Origin: Cryobacterium psychrophilum
GTDB taxonomy: Bacteria; Actinomycetota; Actinomycetes; Actinomycetales; Microbacteriaceae
Assembly (NCBI RefSeq): GCF_004365915.1
Contig: NZ_SODI01000001.1
Span: forward strand, 2,170,001 to 2,234,000
DNA length: 64,000 bases
Direction of reading: 5' to 3'
Shown: positions 31,991 through 40,965 of the stretch, piece by piece
Layout: the number at the start of each line of letters is the position of its first letter
How positions within the stretch are numbered: position 1 is the stretch's first letter
Translations under genes and position numbers: made by a program
The notes under the pieces: generated by a model
Told to the model about the DNA's origin: nothing
Seen by the model: the letters and a program-made list of their open reading frames with translations, nothing else
Databases searched by the model: none

Positions 31991-32752
31991 GTGGGGAATC
32001 CCTTCGGCGAGATTGTCTTCAGCGGCCAGCTCCTCTTCGCAATTCCCATCGCGATCCTCGCCGGGTTAGTGTCATTCGCCTCACCCTGCATCCTGCCGCT
32101 GGTGCCGGGCTACCTCGCCTACATCGGCGGTTTCGCTGACGGCAGCACGAGCGCGCCCAAGAGGGACCTCCGCGGACGCAGCCGCCTGCTCATCGGGGTG
32201 GGGCTTTTCGTTCTCGGGTTCACCGTCATCTTCGTGCTCACCGGCGTCGTGTTCGGAGCGGCCGGGTTCTGGCTGAACCAGTACCGCGACCTGATCACCC
32301 GCATCGCCGGAGCCGTCGTGATCCTGCTCGGCCTTGTCTTCGTCGGCCAGTTCGGAGCCATGCAACGAACGGTGAAATCCACGTGGCGGCCGAAGATGGG
32401 TCTCGCCGGCGCCCCCATGCTCGGTGCGGTGTTCGCCATCGGCTGGACGCCGTGCACCGGCCCGACGCTCACGGCGATTAATTCGCTGAGCCTCGGCACC
32501 GGGTCGCCGTGGCAGGGCGGGCTCCTCGCGTTCTTTTACGCGCTCGGTCTCGGCATCCCGTTCCTGATCATCGCGCTCGGCTTCAATTGGGCCACCGGGA
32601 GCGTCGCTTTTCTCAAACGCCACATCCGTGCGATCAACCTGTTCGGTGGCGTTCTGCTCATCGTGATCGGCGTGCTCATGGTGAGCGGCATCTGGAGCGC
32701 GTGGCTCCTCGACCTGCAAGGAGTGATTGGCGACTTTGTCCCGGCCATCTGA
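31991..32752 (+). CDS. ccdA: cytochrome c biogenesis protein CcdA
   Basis: Integral membrane electron conduit that takes electrons from cytosolic thioredoxin to the TlpA-like protein. The two redox cysteines are in FASPCILPLVPGYL (helix 1) and AIGWTPCTGPTL (helix 4). Six hydrophobic helices are visible over 253 residues, a normal length. The start is a GTG at 31991. The downstream resB begins at a TTG inside the end of ccdA, so the genes overlap by about 26 bases. Confidence 0.96.
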   Translation: MGNPFGEIVFSGQLLFAIPIAILAGLVSFASPCILPLVPGYLAYIGGFADGSTSAPKRDLRGRSRLLIGVGLFVLGFTVIFVLTGVVFGAAGFWLNQYRDLITRIAGAVVILLGLVFVGQFGAMQRTVKSTWRPKMGLAGAPMLGAVFAIGWTPCTGPTLTAINSLSLGTGSPWQGGLLAFFYALGLGIPFLIIALGFNWATGSVAFLKRHIRAINLFGGVLLIVIGVLMVSGIWSAWLLDLQGVIGDFVPAI

Positions 32753-34433
32753 CCACTACGATTCCGCGCCGGCGCCCAGCGCGTCGGGAATTGTGCAGCC
32801 CAAGCTCGGCCTCACCGGCTGGCTTCGCTGGTTCTGGCGCCAGCTCACGAGCATGCGCACCGCCCTCTTTCTGCTGCTCATGCTCGCCATCGCCGCTGTG
32901 CCGGGCTCGCTCGTGCCCCAGCGGAGCTCAGACCCGAACGGCGTCACCCAATACTTCACCGACAACCCAGACCTGGCTCCCGTGCTCGACAGGATCCAGG
33001 CCTTCGACGTGTACTCGTCCGCGTGGTTCTCCTCGATCTACATTCTGCTGTTCGTGTCGCTCATCGGCTGCGTCATCCCACGCACGAAGCACCACTACCT
33101 CGCGCTCAAGGCGAAGCCGCCGGCGACTCCGGCCCGCCTCGCGCGGCTGGCCGGGTTCACCGTGCGTACCGCTCCTGCCGGAACGGATGCTGCAGCAGCA
33201 ATCGGCTCCGCCCGCGCGCTCCTGAAATCCAGCGGCTACCGCACGGCGCTCTTTGACCGGGCCGGATCCGGCCGGTCCGACAACACGGGGGAGTTCTCCG
33301 TCGCTGCGGAACGCGGCTACCTGCGCGAAACGGGCAACCTCGTCTTCCACTCCGCGCTCGTGGGGATTCTCATCACCGTCGGCTTCGGCGGTGGCTTCGG
33401 CTTCACCGGCCAGCGCGTGCTCGTGGAGGGTCAGACCTTCGTCAACACCCTGCTCGCCTACGACTCCTTCAACCCGGGCCGCTTCTTCAACGACGCCAAC
33501 CTGGAGCCCTACAAACTCACCCTCGACGAGTTCGCCGTGACGTACGAGGAGGCCAACCGCAAGGCCTACGGTCAGCCGGTGGACTACACGGCCAGCGTGA
33601 GCGTGACCCCCCCCGGCGAGAAGCCCACGCAGAGCGAGGTCAAGGTTAACGGACCGCTGCGCACCGGTGGCACCGATATCTTCCTGCTCGGCAATGGCTA
33701 TGCGCCAACGATCACCGTGACGGACCCGAGCGGTAAGGCGGTCTTCACCGACTCGGTGCCCTTCCTACCGCAGGACGCCAACCTCACCTCGCTCGGTGTC
33801 GTGAAGGTGCCGGACGGCCTTGCCGAACAGGTCGGCATGATCGGATTCTTCTATCCGACCCAGGCCACCACGGAATCGGGCGCCTTCTTCTCCTCGTTCC
33901 CCGACCTTGCGTACCCGGTGTTGACGCTGCGGGTCTTCACAGGTGACCTCGGCCTGGACGCCGGCGTGCCGACATCCGTCTACTCGCTCGACACCGACAA
34001 TATGACCGCTCGCACTGGTGGGGACACGGGCTCCAAGTCCCTTGAGCTCATGCCGGGCCAGACCGTTGACCTGCCCAACGGCCTCGGCGCGGTCACGTTC
34101 GACAGCTCGAGTCCCGACGCGGCCGAGGGAGACTTCTCGACCTCCGTACCGCGTTTCGCGTCGTTCGATGTTCACCACGACCCGACCCAGGGGTGGGTGC
34201 TGCTGTTCGCCATCCTCGTTCTGCTCGGGCTGCTGACCAGCCTGTTCGTTCCCCGGCGACGGGTCTGGGTGAAGGCGATCGAGCACGAGGACGGCACCCT
34301 GCGCCTCGAATACGCGGGGCTTGCCCGTGGCGACGACCCGGCACTTGAAGCTGCCGTCACCGCGCTCGCCGACAAGCACGCGGCGCAATTTCCCCCCATC
34401 CCGGTTGTCGACCCGACACCCAAATCGATCTAG
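32727..34433 (+). CDS. resB: cytochrome c biogenesis protein ResB
   Basis: Half of the system II haem export and ligation complex. The protein opens with a short cytosolic tail, then helices RTALFLLLMLAIAAVPGSLVPQ and SAWFSSIYILLFVSLIGCVIP, the latter with the family's conserved RTKHHYLALKAKPP, a large extracytoplasmic domain (about 200-490), and a last helix near WVLLFAILVLLGLLTSLFVPRR. The 568 residues are normal for actinobacterial ResB. A TTG at 32727 or 32736 starts the gene just after AAGGAG, within the end of ccdA. Confidence 0.95.
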   Translation: MATLSRPSDHYDSAPAPSASGIVQPKLGLTGWLRWFWRQLTSMRTALFLLLMLAIAAVPGSLVPQRSSDPNGVTQYFTDNPDLAPVLDRIQAFDVYSSAWFSSIYILLFVSLIGCVIPRTKHHYLALKAKPPATPARLARLAGFTVRTAPAGTDAAAAIGSARALLKSSGYRTALFDRAGSGRSDNTGEFSVAAERGYLRETGNLVFHSALVGILITVGFGGGFGFTGQRVLVEGQTFVNTLLAYDSFNPGRFFNDANLEPYKLTLDEFAVTYEEANRKAYGQPVDYTASVSVTPPGEKPTQSEVKVNGPLRTGGTDIFLLGNGYAPTITVTDPSGKAVFTDSVPFLPQDANLTSLGVVKVPDGLAEQVGMIGFFYPTQATTESGAFFSSFPDLAYPVLTLRVFTGDLGLDAGVPTSVYSLDTDNMTARTGGDTGSKSLELMPGQTVDLPNGLGAVTFDSSSPDAAEGDFSTSVPRFASFDVHHDPTQGWVLLFAILVLLGLLTSLFVPRRRVWVKAIEHEDGTLRLEYAGLARGDDPALEAAVTALADKHAAQFPPIPVVDPTPKSI

Positions 34434-34442
34434 GCTTACATC

Positions 34443-35441
34443 GTGAATCTCAATGAGTTTTCCATCATCGCCCTGTACTCGGCGATGGCCATCTACGCGA
34501 TCGCGTTCATCGCCTTTGCGATTGACCTCGGCAGGCGCAGCGCCGCCGTCGACGCGCAGACGGCGCTGACGCAGGCGGATGCCGCGCGCGGCTCGTCGGC
34601 CGCCGCATCCGGTTCGACTGGAACCACGACACTCACCCGGCTGAGCGCCCGCATGGACAACGATGCGGCGACCCCATACGGTCGCTCGGCGAGCCTGCGC
34701 ATCGGCGTGTCACTGACCGTGCTGGCCTGGGCGCTGCACGTCGCGGCAGCCCTGACGCGCGGCATCGCCGCCGAGCGGGTGCCGTGGGCCAACATGTACG
34801 AGTTCGCCATGACGGGCACGCTGCTCATCATGACGGTGTTCCTTATCGTGCTCACGCGGATCGATCTGCGCTTCCTGGGCACGTTCGTCACGGGCCTCGT
34901 GCTCGTGCTGCTCGGCATCGCCGCACTCCAGTACTACGTGGAGGTCGCCCCGCTGCCGCCGGCGTTGCAGTCCGCGTGGCTGGTCATTCACGTTTTCGTG
35001 GCGTCACTCGGAACCGGCTTCTTCGCCATCGGCTTCGGGCTGTCCACCGTGCAGCTGCTGCAGTTCCAGCGGGAGAGCCTGGTCGCCGAGGCGAAGACCG
35101 TGCGACTGCGCTTCCTTTCCACCCTGCCGTCCGCGGCCACTCTCGAGAACCTCGCCTACCGCGTGCACATCATCGGCTTCATCCTGTGGACGTTCACCCT
35201 CATGGCCGGGTCGGTTTGGGCCGAACAGGCCTGGGGCCGCTACTGGGGCTGGGACACCAAGGAGGTGTGGACGTTCATCATCTGGGTGATCTACGCCGGG
35301 TACATTCACGCCAGGGCGACACGCGGCTGGCGCGGATCACGCTCCGCGTGGCTGGCCATCATCGGTTTCTCTGCCGTATTGTTCAACTTCGGCATCGTGA
35401 ACGTGTTCTTCAAGGGACTGCATTCCTACAGCGGCCTCTAA
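34443..35441 (+). CDS. ccsB: cytochrome c biogenesis protein CcsB/ResC
   Basis: Haem-handling partner of ResB in system II cytochrome c assembly. The tryptophan-rich haem-binding signature WGRYWGWDTKEVWTF is near residue 260, and conserved histidines flank it (HVFVASLGTGF and IHARATRG). Eight transmembrane helices can be followed in 332 residues. The GTG start follows the resB stop after nine bases. It is the last gene of the phosphatase-tlpA-ccdA-resB-ccsB operon, ended by a long hairpin at 35474-35546. Confidence 0.96.
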   Translation: MNLNEFSIIALYSAMAIYAIAFIAFAIDLGRRSAAVDAQTALTQADAARGSSAAASGSTGTTTLTRLSARMDNDAATPYGRSASLRIGVSLTVLAWALHVAAALTRGIAAERVPWANMYEFAMTGTLLIMTVFLIVLTRIDLRFLGTFVTGLVLVLLGIAALQYYVEVAPLPPALQSAWLVIHVFVASLGTGFFAIGFGLSTVQLLQFQRESLVAEAKTVRLRFLSTLPSAATLENLAYRVHIIGFILWTFTLMAGSVWAEQAWGRYWGWDTKEVWTFIIWVIYAGYIHARATRGWRGSRSAWLAIIGFSAVLFNFGIVNVFFKGLHSYSGL

Positions 35442-35473
35442 ACGTCCTTCGTCGCGAGACTCCTCCGGTCCGT

Positions 35474-35546
35474 AAAACCGGAGTATCCGAGACACGCCGC
35501 GCCGCGGCGCCGGCCCGCACGGCGTGTCTCGAGAATCCCCGGTTTT
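35474..35546. terminator. long bidirectional hairpin between ccsB and menC
   Basis: Two perfect nested stems: AAAACCGG (35474-35481) with CCGGTTTT (35539-35546), and CGAGACACGCCG (35488-35499) with CGGCGTGTCTCG (35520-35531). The A/T ends suit both strands. It lies between two convergent operons and likely ends both. Confidence 0.88.
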
Positions 35547-35549
35547 GCG

Positions 35550-36530
35550 TCAGTCCTTGAGTAGGGCGTAGGTGCGTGTGAGCCGGGCCAGCCACCAGTC
35601 GCGCCGTTCCGGCGTGGCCGCGTACTTCTCCAGCAGGGCCGGGTCGGGAGTGATCCGGCGTACGTCGATCGCTCCGTCATGAGGAACGAGCGGGTTGCTT
35701 GTTACATCGCCGAGCAACAGCGAGGCGGTCCCGAGGCCGCAATCGAAGTAGAGCCCGGGTACGGCGGCCGCGAGGTGCGCCCCCATCGAGATGCCAATGG
35801 ACGTGTCCAGGGCGCTTGACACCACCACCGGAAGGCCGGTTTGGCCGATGATCGACAATGCTGCTCGGATGCCGCCGAGCGGCTGCGCCTTGATCACCAG
35901 GATGTCCGCCGCTCCGGCCCGGGCAACCGCCAACGGGTCCCCCGTCTTGCGCACACTCTCATCGGCGGCGATGGGCACGCCAAGATAGGCGGTGCGCTCG
36001 CGGATATCCGCAAGCTCGGCCACGCTCGCGCAGGGCTGCTCCACGTATTCCAGATCGAACACATTCAGGGCATGAATGGCCTTCTCTGCCTCATCCACCG
36101 TCCACAGACCGTTTGCATCGATGCGGATGCGCCCCTCTGGACCCAGTAGGGAGCGCACCATGCGCACCCGGGCGATATCGTCTTCGAGCGTCTGGTCGGG
36201 ACTGGCGACCTTGATTTTCGCGGTACGGCACCCCGGGAAACGGGCGAGAACGCCGGCAACTTCATCGGGGCCCACGGCCGGAACCGTGGCGTTGACCGGA
36301 ATGCTCATACGCAGGGCGTGCGGAGCTTCCTGCCAGCCGAAATCGATCGCCGCACGCAACCAGTCGACGGACTCAGCGTCATCGTACTCAACGAAGGGAG
36401 AGAATTCGGTCCATCCCTCCGGCCCCTCAACCAGAATGGCTTCCCGGGTATCGATGCCTCGAAACCGAGCAACCACGGGCAATGCGACAACGTGTGCGGA
36501 TTCGAGCAACTCGTGCAGTGAGGGCTTCAT
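35550..36530 (-). CDS. menC: o-succinylbenzoate synthase
   Basis: Menaquinone pathway enzyme of the enolase superfamily that dehydrates SHCHC to o-succinylbenzoate. The catalytic lysine pair is in TAKIKVASP and VIKAQPLGG, and the metal-binding acids in RIDANGLWTVDEA, LEYVEQPC and IAADES. The 326-residue length fits the actinobacterial MenC type. It is alone on the minus strand, ending at the shared hairpin with ccsB. Other menaquinone genes follow within 3-11 kb. Confidence 0.95.
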   Translation of the reverse strand: MKPSLHELLESAHVVALPVVARFRGIDTREAILVEGPEGWTEFSPFVEYDDAESVDWLRAAIDFGWQEAPHALRMSIPVNATVPAVGPDEVAGVLARFPGCRTAKIKVASPDQTLEDDIARVRMVRSLLGPEGRIRIDANGLWTVDEAEKAIHALNVFDLEYVEQPCASVAELADIRERTAYLGVPIAADESVRKTGDPLAVARAGAADILVIKAQPLGGIRAALSIIGQTGLPVVVSSALDTSIGISMGAHLAAAVPGLYFDCGLGTASLLLGDVTSNPLVPHDGAIDVRRITPDPALLEKYAATPERRDWWLARLTRTYALLKD

Positions 36531-36564
36531 GTTTCCAGTGTGTCAGTCACCGGTGTGCATTGCG

Positions 36565-36825
36565 TCACAACCCATCGGGGATGGAGGATTCCGCCGTTTC
36601 CGGCTGCGTGGAGCCACCATTCGCCTGTGCGTTCACGAGGGCGATGGGGCTGCCGGGCGCGATGAGAAGGTACGCGTCTTCATAGCGGCCTTCGCCGGAA
36701 TTGACCTGCAACCAGTAGGGGTCACCGTTCGCGATGGCCGTCTCGATCTCCAGCCGAACGGATTCGATCGTGCGTCCGCCGAGTGAATAGGGCCGGTTGT
36801 CGTAGACGATGTCGATGCGATTCAT
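36565..36825 (-). CDS. small conserved-looking protein, 86 aa
   Basis: Begins MNRIDIVYDNRPYSLGGRT and continues with a helix and an acidic/aromatic middle (GDPYWLQVNSGEGRYEDAYLLIAPG). The strand-rich pattern suggests a small beta-barrel or sandwich; the C-terminal 20 residues are polar and disordered. The ATG overlaps the stop of the next upstream gene by four bases, so it is co-translated with the 122-residue protein. I recall this pair of small proteins in other Microbacteriaceae but know no function. Confidence 0.8.
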   Translation of the reverse strand: MNRIDIVYDNRPYSLGGRTIESVRLEIETAIANGDPYWLQVNSGEGRYEDAYLLIAPGSPIALVNAQANGGSTQPETAESSIPDGL

Positions 36826-37190
36826 GAGTCCTCTTTGTCCTGAACACCTGTGGGCGAGTGGTTGTTCTCACCCTCCGGCGGTAGGAGCGTCATGGCGCGT
36901 GGTTCCGTAACGACCTGCAGGCCTCCCGAAGAGTTGGCGGCCACCATGAGCGCCTCAATCCAGTCCCGGTTCAGGCGCGGCGACCGACTCCCGAAGTACT
37001 TGTACGCGAGGGGAATGCTCGGGTGCATCCAAATAGCGCTGCGACCGTCCCCCGACTTCGGGTCGTCCCGCCAACTGAAATAGAACGATTCACCGCGTCG
37101 AAGCTTCGCGCCAATCACGACCTGGATGTGCGCCAAAACTCGGTCCTCGAAGTCCGCCGTCAGCGTCGAGTCATACGTCAGCTTTCCCAT
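36822..37190 (-). CDS. small conserved Microbacteriaceae-type protein (DUF7882-like), 122 aa
   Basis: A protein that starts MGKLTYDSTLTADFEDRVLA and contains LRRGESFYFSWRDD, SAIWMHPSIPLAYKYFGSR and LNRDWIEALMVAANSSGGL. I associate this pattern with a family found mainly in Microbacteriaceae (DUF7882-like); its function is unknown. A cytosolic, mixed alpha/beta protein with no signal peptide. The stop overlaps the next gene by four bases. It is transcribed in the same direction as the sigma factor gene upstream, with about 50 bases between. Confidence 0.8.
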   Translation of the reverse strand: MGKLTYDSTLTADFEDRVLAHIQVVIGAKLRRGESFYFSWRDDPKSGDGRSAIWMHPSIPLAYKYFGSRSPRLNRDWIEALMVAANSSGGLQVVTEPRAMTLLPPEGENNHSPTGVQDKEDS

Positions 37191-37240
37191 GTCACCATCC
37201 CAATGAATCAGTTGATGTGACCATACGCCGATTCGGACGA

Positions 37241-38278
37241 CTAGTCCGTCAAATAGTGCTCCAACCGTGGCACGTGTAAGAGGGCCAAGGCGCGCTTTTC
37301 GATCTGGCGAACGCGCTCCCTCGTGACCCCCTCAATGTGCGCGATCTGGTCGAGTGTGCGAGGTGCATCACCGTCGAGTCCAAAGCGAGCCCGCAGGATG
37401 GACTGCTCACGGGGGGGAAGCGTGTCCAGGAAGAAGCGGATGTCGGCGGCACGGAGAGCAAGCGTTGCGTATTCGTCGGGCTGGGGGAGATCGTCGTCGA
37501 TGATCAGCTCCGCCATGTCTCCCGTGCCATCACCGACAGGCGTGTGCAGGGAGATGGGCTCGTTGTCATACTGCAGCAGGCGCAGCACGTCACGCACGGG
37601 AATTTGGGCGGCATCGCCGATTTCCCGCGGTGTGGGCTCGCGGTCGAGCACGCTCGTGAGGTCGCGACGGATGCGTTTGATCTTGTTGAGTTTTTCGGCG
37701 GTGTGCACCGGGATTCTGATCATGCGTGATTTGTCGGCCATTCCACGGTGGATGGCCTGGCGGATCCACCAGGTTGCATAGGTGGAGAACTTGTAGCCGG
37801 TCATGAAGTCGTACTTTTCGACGGCACGCACAAGGCCCATGTTGCCGTCCTGCACAAGGTCCATGATGGGAACGCCTCTCCCCGAGTAATGCTTGGCAAT
37901 GCTCACGACGAGGCGGAGATTCGCCTCGATGAATCGGTTTTTGGCCCGACGTCCGTCGGACATCAGCCAGGTGAGTTCATGGCGCTCGGCGGCGTCGAGG
38001 GTGGCATCGCCGTCGCCGCCGTTTTCGGGCACTACGCCGAGCATCCGGGCGCCGGCGAAGAGACCGACTTCGATCCTGCGGGCGAGGTCGACTTCTTCTT
38101 CGGCCGTGAGCAGTCGGCCCTTCCCGATCCTGCGCAGGTAGTCGCCGAAGGCATCCGTTGACGCGCCGGTGTACTGCGCAGCGGCCACTCGGGTGGCCGT
38201 TGCTGCCGCCCGACGTGCCGCGAGCGCTACAGGGGCCTCGGTAGGAATCGTGTGCGTTTCATCAACGATGACAGTCAT
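37241..38278 (-). CDS. principal-like sigma-70 factor (SigA/SigB group), 345 aa
   Basis: A group 1/2 sigma factor. Region 1.2 (DAFGDYLRRIGKGRLLTAEEEVDLARRIEVG), region 2 (NRFIEANLRLVVSIAKHYSGRGVPIMDLVQDGNMGLVRAVEKYDF, with TYATWWIRQAI in 2.4), region 3 and region 4 (PREQSILRARFGLDGDAPRTLDQIA and VTRERVRQIEKRALALL) are all present in order. It lacks the long region 1.1, so it fits the SigB/HrdB-like secondary class more than the primary SigA. The ATG at 38278 has AAAGGCG upstream and shares ATGA with the stop of the preceding ORF, so translation is coupled. Confidence 0.93.
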   Translation of the reverse strand: MTVIVDETHTIPTEAPVALAARRAAATATRVAAAQYTGASTDAFGDYLRRIGKGRLLTAEEEVDLARRIEVGLFAGARMLGVVPENGGDGDATLDAAERHELTWLMSDGRRAKNRFIEANLRLVVSIAKHYSGRGVPIMDLVQDGNMGLVRAVEKYDFMTGYKFSTYATWWIRQAIHRGMADKSRMIRIPVHTAEKLNKIKRIRRDLTSVLDREPTPREIGDAAQIPVRDVLRLLQYDNEPISLHTPVGDGTGDMAELIIDDDLPQPDEYATLALRAADIRFFLDTLPPREQSILRARFGLDGDAPRTLDQIAHIEGVTRERVRQIEKRALALLHVPRLEHYLTD

Positions 38279-38682
38279 GACAGCGCCTTTCGCTTCATGG
38301 GGTGAACGAGACAAGACGAGGCATGACGCGGGCACAGGCTGGCCGTCGCCCGGTCGAAGGAGGAGAAGTACCTGCGCTCTCGGAGCCTGCCGAGGTTGGT
38401 CACCTCGTAGGCGCCGCCAATGCGCTGGATGAAACCCAGGAGACCGGCCGGGTCGCTTTCAGGGAGACCCGCATCACTCACGCGCCATTCGGTTGGCGAG
38501 AGTTCGGTCAGCGCGAGTTCAGTTCGTGTCACTTCGGTGGCTGCCGGTTCGGTGGGTGTGGCCTTGCTCGGTGTGAGTCGGCTCGGTGCGTTCCGGCTCG
38601 GTGATCCTTGCGAGACGTCGCTCGTGATCCTCTTTGTAACGTGGTCACGGCGAGATCTGTAAATTTCGCCCATTTGGGTCAT
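38275..38682 (-). CDS. low-complexity ORF translationally coupled to the sigma factor, about 135 aa
   Basis: The frame starts at an ATG (38682) just after AGGGAG and ends in TGA overlapping the ATG of the sigma gene (ATGA). The middle is a run of short repeats of the form T-E-L/P/V (for example ATEVTRTELALTELSPTE), encoded by GGCTCGGTG-like DNA. The C-terminal third (GLLGFIQRIGGAYEVTNLGRLRERRYFSSFDRATASL, here cut at GLLGFIQRIGGAYEVTNL) is normal protein sequence and resembles a small conserved module. The ATGA overlap argues for a real gene; an untranslated leader is the alternative. Confidence 0.6.
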   Translation of the reverse strand: MTQMGEIYRSRRDHVTKRITSDVSQGSPSRNAPSRLTPSKATPTEPAATEVTRTELALTELSPTEWRVSDAGLPESDPAGLLGFIQRIGGAYEVTNLGRLRERRYFSSFDRATASLCPRHASSCLVHPMKRKALS

Positions 38683-38828
38683 CACTCCCTACCAGTCGTG
38701 TGCAGGGTTCAATTACATCCACGAAAATCAGGACCTTCAAGGGGTTGACTTCTGGGTTTGAGGAGTTCTCACTTTCGTACGTGGCACTAGACGAGCCCCT
38801 TCATGCACCGGCCAAGTAGGCTGGCGGA

Positions 38829-39740
38829 ATGACAAAACAGGTGTCCGAAATCTTTGATGCCAGCCAGTGGACCGACGTGGACGGCTTCGAATCCCTCACC
38901 GATGTGACCTACCACCACGATGTGAGTGGGCGTATCGCCCGGATCGCGTTCAACCGGCCGGAGGTGCGCAACGCGTTCCGCCCGCACACGGTCGATGAAC
39001 TGTACGCGGCGCTCGAAGACGCCCGCCTCAACTCGCGCATCGGCGTCGTCCTGCTCACCGGAAACGGTCCGAGTGCCAAGGACGGCGGCTGGGCATTCTG
39101 CTCGGGCGGCGACCAGCGCATACGCGGTCGCGACGGCTACAAGTACGCAGACGGAGATACCTCGGCGGGCATCGACAAGGCCCGTGGCGGTCGCCTGCAC
39201 ATCCTCGAGGTGCAGCGTCTCATCCGATTCATGCCCAAGGTTGTCATCGCCGTAATCCCGGGCTGGGCGGCCGGCGGCGGGCATTCCCTGCACGTGGTCT
39301 GCGATCTCAGCATCGCGAGTGACGAACACGGTAAATTCAAGCAAACGGATGCCGATGTCGGATCCTTCGACGCCGGTTACGGCAGTGCGTACTTCGCCCG
39401 CCAGGTGGGGCAGAAGGCCGCCAGGGAAGTATTCTTCCTCGCGCGAGAATACTCCGCCCAGCGAGCACTCGAAATGGGAGCCATCAACGCGGTCGTGCCG
39501 CACGCCGAGCTTGAGGCCATGGCCCTCGACTGGGGCCGGGAGATTCTGACGAAGTCGCCCACCGCCATCCGTATGCTCAAGTTTGCCTTCAACGCCGTCG
39601 ACGACGGGCTCGTGGGGCAGCAGGTCTTCGCCGGGGAAGCGACGCGCCTGGCCTATGGCACGGACGAGGCCGTTGAGGGGCGTGATGCGTTCCTCGAGAA
39701 GAGGGAGCCCGACTGGGCGCCCTACCCCTGGCAATATTGA
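38829..39740 (+). CDS. menB: 1,4-dihydroxy-2-naphthoyl-CoA synthase
   Basis: Crotonase-fold enzyme that closes the second ring of menaquinone. Key features are RIAFNRPEVRNAFRPHTVDELYAAL, WAFCSGGDQRIRGRDGYKY (oxyanion region and the flexible loop), VIAVIPGWAAGGGHSLHVVCDLSIAS, and the family-specific VGSFDAGYGSAYFARQVGQKAAREVFFL. The C-terminal GRDAFLEKREPDWAPYPW tail is typical of MenB. The 303-residue length is normal for actinobacteria. It is followed at 16 bases by menE on the same strand, a conserved pair. Confidence 0.97.
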   Translation: MTKQVSEIFDASQWTDVDGFESLTDVTYHHDVSGRIARIAFNRPEVRNAFRPHTVDELYAALEDARLNSRIGVVLLTGNGPSAKDGGWAFCSGGDQRIRGRDGYKYADGDTSAGIDKARGGRLHILEVQRLIRFMPKVVIAVIPGWAAGGGHSLHVVCDLSIASDEHGKFKQTDADVGSFDAGYGSAYFARQVGQKAAREVFFLAREYSAQRALEMGAINAVVPHAELEAMALDWGREILTKSPTAIRMLKFAFNAVDDGLVGQQVFAGEATRLAYGTDEAVEGRDAFLEKREPDWAPYPWQY

Positions 39741-39756
39741 GCGGTGCGGCGCAGAC

Positions 39757-40926
39757 ATGACCAGGCACCTCCGTGTGATTCCGGTGAGTGGGGCGGGGGC
39801 GCCGACCCCGCTCGAACTGATGGCCCTGGTCCGCGAGGCGCTCACGGCGCAAGGTGACGCTGTGATGCCGATCGAGGCAGCCACCGGGCCGGCGCTCGGT
39901 CGTGAGGTTCCCCGCCGAGTGGCCGTGGTGATTGAGACGTCGGGGTCGACGGATGCCCCCAAACGCGTGATGCTCAGCACCGATGCGCTGCTCGCGAGCG
40001 CTGCGGCCTCGGCCGACGCGCTCGGTGGCCCCGGCCAGTGGCTGCTCGCCCTGCCCACGCACTATGTTGCCGGGCTGCAGGTGCTCGTGCGCTCGATTTC
40101 GGCGCAGACGACCCCCGTGGTGCTGCCGCACGGGCACGTGGAACCGCAGGACTTCGCGGTGTACGCCGAGACAATGACGGAGCCGTTGCGCTACGTGTCT
40201 CTCGTTCCCGTGCAGCTGGCACGGCTGCTCGAGGCGGCGCCCGGCGATCCCCGGGTGCTCGCTGTGCTTCGCCGGTTCACGGCCATTCTCGTGGGCGGCC
40301 AGGCGATTCGGCCGGAGATCATGACGCGGGCCGCCGACCTGGGGCTGCGCGTCGTGCGCACGTACGGTTCTTCCGAAACGAGCGGCGGGTGCGTGTACAA
40401 CGGGATTCCCATCGGAAACACCCGGGTGCGCGTCGTTGACGGCCAGCTGGAGCTGTCGGGCGCGGTGCTCGCGGAAGGCTATCTCGACGAACCGGCCCGC
40501 ACCGCGGAACGGTTCATCGATGTGCACGGCGTGCGCTGGTATTCCACCGGGGACCTCGGCGAGGTCGACCGGGTGTCCGGAGAGGTCCGTGTGCTCGGGC
40601 GCGCAGACAACGTGATCATCTCGGGCGGGGTGAAGGTGTCGCTCGACGCCATTGAGGCGATCGTGCGTACCCTGCCCGGCCTGATGGACGCCGTTGTGCT
40701 GAGCGCTGAGGACCCGGAGTGGGGCCAGGTGCCCGTGGTCGTGTCTGCAGGCGCCCCGACCGCCGATCCCCTCCCGAGTATTGCCCATGCCGTCGCGGCG
40801 GCTCTGGGGCGACCGGCGCGACCGGCGCGGTTCACGATCGTTCCGACGATCCCGTTGCTCGCGTCAGGAAAGCCCGACCGCCGCGCCCTCGCCGCGTGGT
40901 TGGCCGAGCACGGCACACCCGCCTGA
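39757..40926 (+). CDS. menE: o-succinylbenzoate--CoA ligase
   Basis: Adenylate-forming enzyme that activates o-succinylbenzoate with CoA, the step before MenB. The phosphate loop is VIETSGSTDAPKRVML, then the A-site YGSSETSGGCVYNG, the hinge aspartate in YSTGDLGEV, GRADNVIISGGVKVS, and the catalytic lysine region LLASGKPDRRALAAW. It is short for the superfamily (389 residues) but normal for actinobacterial MenE, which lacks part of the N-domain. The ATG at 39757 lies 16 bases after menB. Confidence 0.95.
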   Translation: MTRHLRVIPVSGAGAPTPLELMALVREALTAQGDAVMPIEAATGPALGREVPRRVAVVIETSGSTDAPKRVMLSTDALLASAAASADALGGPGQWLLALPTHYVAGLQVLVRSISAQTTPVVLPHGHVEPQDFAVYAETMTEPLRYVSLVPVQLARLLEAAPGDPRVLAVLRRFTAILVGGQAIRPEIMTRAADLGLRVVRTYGSSETSGGCVYNGIPIGNTRVRVVDGQLELSGAVLAEGYLDEPARTAERFIDVHGVRWYSTGDLGEVDRVSGEVRVLGRADNVIISGGVKVSLDAIEAIVRTLPGLMDAVVLSAEDPEWGQVPVVVSAGAPTADPLPSIAHAVAAALGRPARPARFTIVPTIPLLASGKPDRRALAAWLAEHGTPA

Positions 40927-40965
40927 CCGCTCCCTCCGCTGTTCGCCGGGCGATAATATGGGGAC

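Noticed and set aside
38420..38662. Plus-strand ORF across the GGCTCGGTG-like repeats
   Set aside because: The minus-strand frame has the ATGA coupling to the sigma gene and a protein-like C-terminal part; the plus-strand frame only reflects the repeats.
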